DNA of 64,000 nucleotides from Symbiodinium kawagutii (Eukaryota > Sar > Dinophyceae > Suessiales > Symbiodiniaceae), in the NCBI GenBank assembly GCA_009767595.1, contig VSDK01022105.1:165622-229621 (forward strand). The letters run 5' to 3'. Shown here piece by piece: positions 46,943 to 58,900 of the stretch (position 1 is the first letter of the stretch; each line of letters opens with the position of its first letter). The position numbers and the translations under genes were made by a program. The notes under the pieces were generated by a model. The model was not told the DNA's origin. It made no database searches and worked only from the letters and a program-made list of their open reading frames with translations.

Positions 46943-49900
46943 CCTGGTCTTTCCCTGCACGCAATTCGCTGGCTATTTTCGCAACTGCATGTTCGGCCAA
47001 CAACATTTGCAGCGCAATGCAGTTCACCCTGAGTCAGGGAACTGGGCGCGGAAAGATTTTCAGATCCAATGGATCACACTCATATGATTGTGATTGGTGG
47101 TTACGGATCATCATTACAATGGGTTTGTGTGGTTCATCCATACATCATAGCATTATTGTTATTGCCGACCTAGCTGGTCTCCCGTATTATAGCATTTCGA
47201 AAAACTTGCCAGCCCAAGCTGTTTGTTTTGTGTTTATTATGTCTAACCCCTTGCCGGGGTCCCTGGTAACCATTCTGGCAGGTTGGAACCATTTTTTTTG
47301 GCAGAACTTGTTTTCTGAGCAAGTGCTTCCCAGCAAATTTTTGTGTGGAATTCTTGAATGGCTCTGATTTCATCCTCTTATGAGTCGGATGGCGCTGCCA
47401 TTGAGGTCAAAGCCCTGCTATCACCATGCGCTTGGTTGGTGAAGTAACATCTACCCCTTTTGGTGTCCTCTCATTTGAATCATTGAGCAATCTGTCAATA
47501 TAAATTTGGAGATCTATGTGCGGTGGACCTTCAGCAATCACGCGCTTGATCAGAACCCAAAAAACCCAAAAACGCAGCAATCATTGAATTGTCCAAAGCA
47601 GAGTCCCCATGCGGGTGTTTCTCCAACCATCAGGAGCCCCCAAATCATCCTTTCTATCAATTAATGATTTACAGCAATCAACCGTCAACTGTTTTGGGGC
47701 ACCCTCATTTTGAGAAACCACCATAAAGTAGTTTTTTTAATCATTATTGTTGCTGATGATCCCCTACCAATCCCTATGATTAACCAAGGTCCCCATATGT
47801 CCCCATCAACCAGTAGTGATCACCCGTCCGGAACGATGCTGCGCTGCTAAGGAAGCCCTTGGTGGGGTTCTGTTCATCGATGAGGCCTACGCCCTGGTAC
47901 AAGGCGCCGCAGCGGTGTGAGTAGTGGTGCTTAGCGGTGGTGATTCATGGTGGATCAATGGTTGGCAGATGGTTGGTAATGGTTTGGGAATGGTTTGGTA
48001 ATGGTTTGGGAATGGATTGGTAATGGTTAATTAATAATGGTGGTTGGTAGTGTTGATGAATGCTTAGTGAAACTGATGAATGGCTAGTGATGATAGATGA
48101 TGGTTATCGACCACTAAAGTGATATCTAATCAAGGGCTAACAAGGTTTATAGTCCTGGTGATGGTAATACTGTAGAATGGTGGTGGATACTAACTAATCC
48201 GATAGGAACCAATCACGATGACGAGTGGCCTGTGACGCGATTTGATTGATTTTTAATGATGATGGTTTGATAATGGAATATGAAAGCTAGCAATGATTGC
48301 CAACTGGTTTGTTTATGGTTAATGAATGATGTTGGTTTGACCATTGTTTATTGCTCAATCATGAGCATTGGTAACTAATGTTGAACGATGGCTATTGGCA
48401 GATTTCACAGGGCCGGTAGGGTTTGACGATTCATATCAGTTGGTTGATGGAAAGCAAAACATTTGGCTATGAGTCCATGGTTATTGACAACTAGTTTGCG
48501 GCTTCAAGCATTTTTGATTTTCCTCCATTTTTGCGATGGTTGACTCCTCCATTTTTGCAATGGTTGATTGATTCACCAATATTTTTCAGAGGAGTTATAA
48601 CCATAAACCAGGTAATGGTTGAAAATGAGGGCAGCAATGACGATTCAAAGCGATCAATCTGACGCTATCTTTCATATTGACTAGTGATGTTTCCAGACCG
48701 TTCATAATTCGTGGTGAGGCATAGGAATGGTTTGATGATGGTGAATAGTGGCTAATGCTGCTTGTTTTTGATTCATTGTCCTTGATACTGTTTGAACATA
48801 ATGATAATGTCGGTTACCAAGACTACCAAGGTGGATAGTCATTGAACCAAATTGATGTTGTTTCACTGAAGGGATGCCCTTTTTAAACTTTGACATGCAC
48901 CTATTTCAGAGTTGGCGTGTGCTTTCCAGCGACAATCATACCACATTGCTGGGCACAGGGATCCATCCCCCGTGCCATTCCAAAGCTATTGTTGCTTCGA
49001 AATTCGGCCAGTTCGTGGCATGGCGATGCTGTGTGCCACACAGGTCATCGCATGTTTTTCGTCAGCCACAATTTGGGCATCATGCCAAGCTGACCAAGCT
49101 ACCTCACCTATTGTGAAATTTGATTCGTCGCGGTTCTCATCATGTCTGTGACTGGAAGATATTGCTGTGACATGCTGTGACAGCCATCATCATCATTTTG
49201 AGACTTTTGAACGAATTCATGGTACTTGCTGGAAGGTCTGTTGCGCTTACACTCATGCTTTCGATATCTCAGGATCCTTAAAGCCCCTCGATGAATGAAT
49301 AGCTTCTCAATGAAATAGTGATTTCAACAGATTCCTTTTTTGCTAATCAATTGGGAGCATGGTTGCTTCCCAATCGTTTTACACAATCAATTAGCAATTA
49401 ATCACGGATTTCCCAGTCTCCCAATTCATTCCTTCCCTTGCACTAGTTTTTTATCTTTTCGGTCAGTAATTGGGAACATGTTAGCTTTCCAGTTTCAATG
49501 GATTTCAATCGTTTCCTTCCCAACATGTTTTTTCAAACCATGTGCATGCACACATATGGCTCAGCTTATATGGCTTTGGGTCAAAACCCTGTACCCCTGC
49601 TTCCCGGTCATTCTCCATCATTTTCCCTATGATTTTGCTGCTTAATTATCCTTCATTATTGTTGGTGAATTCATATTGACCCATAGCCATGTGGTGGTTT
49701 CTCAAGTCACACCCTCAGGCCAATCATCCTTATTCTACCATCAATAACTTATCACAGATAACTGGGGGTAATTGATCTACCATCTTTGGTTGATGGTTTA
49801 TCATTACCCCCAGTTATTCAACCATTTATGGGTAATTAATCCACCATCTTTGGTTAACTGCTAAGTTAACCATCAACCAGTTGACCATCAACCAGTTGGT

Positions 49901-52900
49901 TCACCAGTTAGATGGTTTATCATTACCCCTAGTTGTTCAACAATTTATGGTCATTAACCCCAGTTAACATCCTTATTCAACCAGTTGGTTCACCAGTCAG
50001 CATCAACCAGTTATGGGTCATTCATTTCTACCATCGGCTTGGGGTACCCCACCAATGGCTGGCTAACCGGGGCCCAGGAGCCCGGGATAACTTCGGCGTC
50101 GAAGCGGTGGACACCTTGTGACTGGGCGGTGCATCGCCTGGGCCGAGCAGGGTGATGACGAGGTGATGACGAGGTGATGACGAGGTGATTTTTGCGGCGA
50201 GCTGGGTCAATATTTACCAGCAATAATGGAGGATGATAACCAACCATAATATGGGTGTTTCTCAAAATAGAGAGCCCAAAAAAATGATTGGTTTATTACT
50301 ATAAATGTTTAATAAAGGATGATTTAGGGGTACCCCTATTTTGAGAAACACCCATATAGGGGATAACAACCAACAAGGGGATATACCAGCTATGTATGGC
50401 GAGCTGGGTCAAGCAGTTGACCAACCAATTTCACGGGGGATAATCACCAACAATTTCATAGGGAAAACAATGGGGTTAATGATAGGGGAAGCAGGGGGAC
50501 TAAGGGTTTTGACCCACTGCCATATATGTTGAACACACACAGATGCAGATATATATATATATAGTATGTGCATATGTAATATGTACATAGTTGATATTAT
50601 TTACTACTTGATATAAACATGATGGTATACATGCCTAGTTGTCCTGCCTAGTTGTGAAGGTTGATGCTGCGATTACAACAGACAATGGCAAGTGGTGGTA
50701 TGGCTGGTCGCAACGTAGAGCTTGTTGTCTTACACAACTTTGCAGTGTTTTTGCCATTATCTTCTTAGCAACCTTCGCTTTTTTTTATAATCATACAACA
50801 ACAACAACAGCAGCAACGACACAGCCTTTCTTGTTTGGGATTGTAACTTGCTCATATTCTTGGCAGTTTCAGCAAACAATTGTGAGTCCAAATCAGCCAC
50901 CGCAGGCCGGCACTGTTGGTTTATTCACCTCGATGGGAAGATTCGTTCGTTCGGCAGTGAAGCCGAACGGGCGACTCGTGACCCCCAGTTTTTTTGGCCT
51001 CCAAGGATCAAGGAGATGGAGGACAATCGCGCGCATCTCATTGCCCCTCGGCGTGTCAAATCGATCCCAAGATCAGTGCCCACACAGTGCCCCGAAGTTG
51101 GTGAATTTTTGCCATTCGGTGCCCTTGGTGCCCTTGGTGCCCTTGGTGCCCCGAACTTTCCCATTGGGTTCACAACTTGGAGTGGGTAGAGCCATGGATC
51201 AAATTGGTGAATTTTCCAATTTTTGGAGTGGGTAGATCCCATGTTTCCGAAGGATCGAAGCATTTCATGGTCGCGCTCTTGGCCCTGGATCCAGCTACTG
51301 CCTCTATGGGATGGTCATCCACTTGGGGCAGCCTTTGGCAATCAGGTCATGTATAAACCGACCTATAGTCGAGCAATCAGGTTGATTGACCTATTTAGTC
51401 ATGTATCAGGTTGATGACCTTATTTATGTCTGTACATAACCATAGCTTATCATGACTTATGTTGATTGACTTATTTAGTCATACAGCTATGGTTATGTAC
51501 AGACAAGAGCTATGGGTAAGGATAGAGTGTAGACAATTCGGTGAGAATTCGTCACTTTCGGCGTGAAACTTGGGTGCACCCGACTTTTGGACTGGGGTTC
51601 CCGAGGCTTGAATAAGACATGGCTATGCGTCAATATAAACCATCAAGAATGAGCCATAACAACCACCAGTATCCACCAATCATTACCAGGGATAGCACAC
51701 CCGGGGTACAGTGTTTTGACTGAAAGCGACATGCATGCAGACTTGAAACTGTGTGTGTATAAGTAAAAATGCTTAGGTTCATGACTGCATGCAACGAATA
51801 TCTAGACAGCTGACAACAGTTCCCTATGTGTATGCAGAATGATAGCTTGCAACAGTTCTTTATCAAAGTTGCTTGAGATCAAGTAGTCATTGATCACCGG
51901 CATTTATCAATATCCAAGCATTCCTGATTGATCCTAAATATCAATGGACCCTTGATCAGTTTTTTCATCATCCATGCTAGCTTGCCAGCCACCAATAAGC
52001 ACCTTGTTAACCAACATCCATGAACCACAGCGTTACCTGGAAGCAATTGCTTAATCCTCACATAATATTCGCTTGTTTCCAGATCAATTAAGCATAGCTT
52101 TGGCGTCAATTAACCGCAGTTTAACCATTACTTAACCATCATAAACAATCAATTTACCATCATAAGTCAGTCGTGAACCATTACTTAATCACTACTTAAA
52201 GATCATAAACCAGCAATGAACCATCCTAAACCAGTAGTTCATCATTACTTAACCATTACTCAGTATTGACTATTCGGTTAAGAACAAGTTAACTAGTAGT
52301 TCATCATTACTTAACCATTACCAGTAGTTCATCATTACCAGGGGTTCACTTAATCATTACTTAAACCAGTAGTTCATCATTGACTGTTCGTTCAGCCTTC
52401 CTTCAGTTCTTCGTGAACCTGTCGCGTTTTCAAAGGTGATCCTTGCGGGTTACACCAAGGCAACAGTGGCGGGGGATGGGTGACGGGTTGATCGAAGCGT
52501 GGCAGCTGTATGGCATAGAATGACCTGGTTGGTGGTTTGAATGACATTTTTAGGTGTTTTACCCATTAATAGTGGCTGAAAAAGGGGATAATAACCAACT
52601 AATAATTTAATTACTAATAATGGTTAAATCCATCCACTGGTGTTATAAAATTAGTAATGGTTGATGATAGGGGATAGTAACCAACTAAAAATTTACTAAT
52701 AATGGTTAAATCCATCCACTGGTGCTTTAAAATTAGTAATGGTTGATGATAGGGGATAGGAACCAACTAATAATGGTTGAATCCGACTACTGGTTGGTGG
52801 TTTGAATGACAGTTTTGACTTGCCCAAATATCTGACCTAAATGGTTGGTTGGTTGACTTGCGCACATTTTTCGTTGGGGTGGTTCAACCACCAAGCAGAT

Positions 52901-55900
52901 GATATTCTTGTGATCCCAAGGACTTGACAATGGCAGTGATATTTGCCAATGACATGAGCTGATATTGCGAGCAGGTTCTACCTGAAGTTAATGGATGGGT
53001 ATTCACAGACAGCTAGACTAGTGACTTGTCGTTGATGTGAATAGTTGGGGTGCAGGGTGTGGACCCGCAGCGATATGAGCCATGATATTAGCAATGATAT
53101 TGACAGCTGATATTAACAGATTGTTTCGCCTTGTTTCTATGTATATAGGCTTCATTGCTAGTACGTACCTTGGTAGGCTGATGCCAGAAATGCATAACAT
53201 TTATAGTAGGTTTATATTTGATGTATACATACAGTGCATGTGCTATACAAGAATTCCATTTTTTTTGCCCAGGGTCCCTCAGATTCTTAAATTCAATAGC
53301 GCTGGATTTTGCAACATCATGTGTTGAGGGTCCCTTAAATTCTTAACAGATTCTTGTTTATGTAAACGGCGGTGACCATCATGAAAATCCATTGGCTCTG
53401 GGACCTGGGACGGCTTTTTGGGGCTAGTTAATTTTTGAAGGGTGGAAAATTAAAAAAAAACTTTTCGGAGCCTGAAAAGTTTTTTTTTATTTTCTGGTGG
53501 TTGGGGGGCTCAACTCCCCCCAGGTACCCTGAGGCCTGCCTGTGTTGTTTAAGCCTCATTTCATGCTCGAGGGCTTGCCAGGTGCAAAATCCACGGGTTC
53601 TGGGACCTGGGACGGCTTTTTGGGGCTAGTTAATTTTTGAAGGGTGGAAAATTAAAAAAATTCGCGGCCTGAATTTTTTTTTTGATTTTCTGGTGGTTGG
53701 GGGCTCAACTCCCCCCAGGTACCCTGAGGCCTGCCTGTGTTGTTTAAGCCTTATTTCATGCTCGAGGGCTTGCCAGGTGCAAAATCCACGGGTTCTGGGA
53801 CCTGGGACGGCTTTTTGGGGCTAGTTAATTTTTGAAGGGTGGAAAATCAAAAAAAAACTTTTCGCGGCCTGAAAAGTTTTTTTGATTTTCTGGTGGTTGG
53901 GGGCTCAACTCCCCCCAGGTACCCTGAGGCCTGCCTGTGTTGTTTAAGCTTTATTTCATGCTCGAGGGCTTGCCAGGTGCAAAATCCATTGGTTCTGGGA
54001 CCAACTGCACCGCCAGTAATAACTAGACCATTGTTTTTAAGAATTTGATCCCCGAAATGAGGGTCCCTCAAATTCTTAATTGAGCAGGGGGAAGATGCAT
54101 ACACACATACAAGGACGGAAACATATCGAGCCCCTCAAATTCTTGTACAATAGATTCTTTTACAGTATATGGACTGTAGACGGTATTTAGCTATTATCAG
54201 TACTACATATATGTCTATGTGTATGACCTACTGTTACTATTCCGTATATTGTCACCTCGTAGACTCGATATGAAGTCTGGCGAGAAGTGCTCGTTTCCCT
54301 GCATGATGAAATTGATGATGACAATTACTGCAGGAATTGTTGGTAACCAACAAACTCATTGCCGGATGTTTAGCTATAGGCTGAATGGATCCGAATGGAC
54401 GATGTGCCGAGCACACCACAGTGGAAATCACGCCATGTTGTAACCCAGGATGATGGGTGAAGTGTGCTGATGATGCCCTGTGGCATCTCCAATGGTCCAA
54501 GTTGTAACGTTCACAAAGGTGAGCTTGGTGATTTCCACACCATGGGTCATGGCCGTGGCCGAAGCCCAAGGAGATGGATGACTTTTTCAACTCCAATCCT
54601 GGCTTTCAGCTTCTCGGAATGGAAATATCGATCTGGCTATGGGTCAAAAATAGCCAACAGCAATAGCGGGAACACAATGGTTACTGTAATGATGGGGGAA
54701 CCAGGGGATTTGACCCACAGCTATTTTGGAAAATGTCGTTAATTATGTGGTTCTAACATGTTCAAACAAACCTTTCCAATCGAGTTTTCCGCTAATCTTT
54801 TTACAAGTATGCACTCTTTCTGAACAAGCCTTTCCAGTGGAAAATTACCGTTGGTGGTGGCCATCCAAGTTTCCATTGCGATGTCATCATGACAGACCTT
54901 TGACCTTTGTAACGTATTTTTTTCACATCCCAGTTTCTCGCTTGGAGGTCATGACAAGCCGGAAATTCCCGTTGCTGGTTGGCCGTTTTTTGTCTAAAAT
55001 ACTTTTGAAGCATCATTCGTAGTGGTTGCCAATCAGTAGTGACATTCCTGTGGTTCTCATTATGACTATGAAGAATGAAGGAGTATGATCACCAAATTGT
55101 TAAGTATGGATACTATGATGAACCATAGCTACGAATGCCATGACGTATCCAGTCAGCCATCCGAGGTCTTTACCTTTCACTTCCCAGGTTTGAAATTGAA
55201 TCACTGGTGCTGTTTTGCTGGTTGGACTACTGGTGGTTTACCACTGGATCCAAAAAAAGACACTGGACTGCGACTCTTGTGGGTTACGAACCTCTATCAT
55301 TAGCCAAATTATTTGCATTTCTTCGCTATCACAAACTCTTAGCAGCAATAGAGATCTACCATCGTTTAGGGCGGATTCTTCACCATGATTAACTAAACAC
55401 TGTTGATTAGTCACGACTGACCACTATGAACTATTCTCAACCCATTCATGCCTCCATCAACCTTGCTTCCCAGGGTTATTCAAGCCAGGTCAACTCATGG
55501 TGTCACCGTTGGTTGATCAACCTACCGTAACAGCCAGTCAGCTCCCGGCCGCGCTTTTCGGCATCCAGAACTTGATCAATTCCTAACTGAGGGTTTCTCA
55601 AAATAGGGGCACCCCGGAAATGGTTGGTCTAGTACTAGCAATGACTAACCAAGGATGATTTGGGGGTACCCTTATTTTGAGAAACACCCAACTGATCGCT
55701 GCGTCCCTTCTACATCCTTGTACCATGCGATCCGCCGTCTCCACAGACTTGGGACTGTCCGGCAACAAGCGGTGGACTCTGGGAAACACTAATGAATGGG
55801 TAGCGTTTCGACCACGAGTCGCACCTAGAAGAGCTATTTCCATCAAGGGTTGTCAAACAGAATTCTGGTTTTTTCGATCTTTTCCTGCTAAGATGCTCAC

Positions 55901-58900
55901 TTTCAGCCGATCTTTTGCTGCTAAGACCTGCTAAGATGCTCACTTTCAGCTTGAGGATATCAAGATGGTCACTTTCAGCACCCTGTGTGGGGCCTCCTGG
56001 GGCCAACCTATGCGACCAACCCAACAGATCGCAGCGGTCAACTGAGGTCCCGTGTGCCGTTCTCCTTCACCTTTGCTGACTACACCTGTCCCGAACTCAC
56101 CAGGAGAGCGGTCATAGAGTCCCTCAGTTAGAAGTTGGTCAAGATTCGCCATAACGATGGTTATACAACTCAGGTGAACTATGGTGAACAATGACTATAA
56201 GTTGGTTAAGATTCGCCATTGAGCTGGGGGTGCTACCAGTTCGAACTAGGGGAACTACTAGGAAAACTACTAGGGGAACTACTAGGCTAGTTGTATCTAC
56301 CATCTGCCTAGCTCCCCCAGTCATGTTCACCAACACATCGCGATCCAGTTCGGGGGGCACCACGCGGGTTGCCATCAGCTGGGATCGACCCCTGCGCTGC
56401 GCCGCCTCCAGGATTGGCGAGTTGCAGTTGAGGTCCAAGAGCATGACCCTGAAGGCGCCCCACCGTTGGTTCACGGGGCGGTAGCCATGGCCATCGTGAA
56501 CATCGAGTCGTATCTTTGGCCAATATTAACCATCAATATCAAGCAATGGTTGAATATTAACCAAAGTCAGCAATATGGTTAATATCTTTGGGTCAAATAT
56601 TAACCAAAGTCATCAATATTGGAACATCGTGAACATATGGCTTTGGGTCAATATGGACCATCAATATTAAGCAACCATGATAGGGAAAACAATGGTTAAT
56701 GATGAGAACCAGGGGTACAGGGTTTTGACCCACAGCCATATGTACGCGTATGTATGTAATGTACGGCAAATGGAATGTGATGTGATGTAATTTGATGTGA
56801 TGTAGTGGAATGGAATGGAATGAAATAGAATTGTATGTAATGTAATGTAAGTTCTGGCAAAAACACGCCAGTTTGCGGATCGATAATTGTGAATTGAGTG
56901 ATACGCATGTAATTTACATGCAATGCAGAAATATACATGTGTATGTTTTCTGCATATATACCTTTGTCTTCACTTTTATCTTGAAGAGTAAATACACACA
57001 TGTATATAGAATATATTTATATATAAATATATATATATAGATATAAAGATGTATATCTTTGCACATACATACGCACACATATGTGCAACCATACATACCG
57101 ACAAATAGAAGCATATGTTTATACACATACACATACACGTGCTGTCGACCTGAATGATTGGTATATCGCTATTGTTGTATTGTTGTTGGTCACTAACCAT
57201 GACTAACCTTCACCATCAGTATCAACATTCCAACATACAATTTGGAAGCATACGATCATTGAGCATAGCATCCACTCTGCTATTATTGCTTGTCGCTCCT
57301 CAACTACCATTGTTGTCAATTTCAGAGCCCACTTCATTTCCCCCATGATGGTAAATCAGCGTTGGCAACATCGGGGCTGCTTTATATGATTATCTACCAT
57401 TGATGTTAGATATGTTAATTACTAATCTAACTGGTTACTTATTATTATCTATACCATGATACAATCTAACCCATGATTATTGGTGGTATTATCTATCACC
57501 CACTACTTTGATATGAATCACCACGGCAACTTGTCACATTGGCATAAATAGCCATGGCTTCACTATCGGAACCAACCTGGTTTCTTATCATCAACCACTA
57601 GAAACATAGGGAAAGTTGTGACGATTTACCATCAAGTGTTGCATTTTTCCTCTAAATGAATAGGGGTATGTCAAGTCACAAGGGTACCCCCAAATCATCC
57701 TTTACATTAATCATTTTACAAGTTTTGCTTTACTACTAAAAGATATTAATCCAATACCATTGGTGTAAGCCATCCATAGATTTAGGATTCCCAAGCGTCA
57801 GAAGCGCTCAATCGCTTACACGAGCTCATAACCCATATAGTTGGTACATCCACCAGTTTTGTTGATTATCATCTCCTGTATAACCAATACGTAACCACTC
57901 TATAACCATAGTTGACTACAGAAACTCCCATGGTCAAACAAGTTTCTGACCCTCAGCTATCGGCTTCGCCAGGGCGAAAATTGGTTGCGCAAGACTGCCA
58001 AGTTGCTCCTTGGTGTCAGAGAATCCTGTGGCACCTGCTGGCGCTTGTTCGGAGTGGTTGGTGCTGATCGTTAAGGGGTGAGTTCCTGGTGAGGGAATGG
58101 TTCGTGATAGTTGATAAATGGTTAGTTGATCCAGCGATGTTTGATCAATGGTTGGTTAGTGGTTGATTAAGGGTTTGTTTTATGCTGTTAATGGCTATCA
58201 AGCAACGCTTATAAATGGTTTTCATCAATAGCTAGTGAATGCTGGTGATGGTTAACAACCAACCAATGGTTGATCTATGAGTATTGAAGTGTTGGTGATA
58301 GCCGTTTTTATTTGTCAGGAAACGGCTGGTTCGAACGATACAATTATCATCAACAATTTCACCAGAACTTAAGGGTGACTATGTGCGATTCTTGCGGAAT
58401 AGTAATTAACGAAATAGATGGATTTAAACGACCATCAAAATGAAGCCGCGCATAGTGAACCCCCGCATAATGACCAGGGACAGAAAGGTTTTAGCCATGA
58501 AGCATATCCAACAAGAGCAGCAAGAACAGTAGCAGGATCCCATTGATCACGGCTGATGATCCGACAACACAGGCCATCTGGTGGTTTCTCAAGTCATGAC
58601 GGGGTACCCCCAGGCCAATCATCCTTTTTTTGAAGCCAATTTTGAGTGAGAAACCAACCACCGCCCCACGGTTCCACCAAGTCTCAGCCTTCCATTGCAG
58701 CACTGAAGCCCAAATTTTCATCCTGCAAATTTCCACAATTTCGCTATATTTCGCTGCTTAGCAACCAAGACCCGTACCCAACGATTCTTGCTTGATGGCT
58801 TCTGGGACTTTGTGACCAGGTCATAATCTTGCTATAAGCAGTTTATAGTCAAGATTCCTAGTAGACAACCAGCTTGCAGCTATACCAAGAACTACAACAA

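Noticed and set aside
46520..46960. Poly-Ile and poly-His ORFs near the nested block
   Set aside because: They arise from the (GAT)n microsatellite.
50639..51263. 198-codon plus-strand ORF
   Set aside because: Its frame does not contain the AAA+ helix KEMEDNR; the composition is low-quality and it crosses probable intron sequence.
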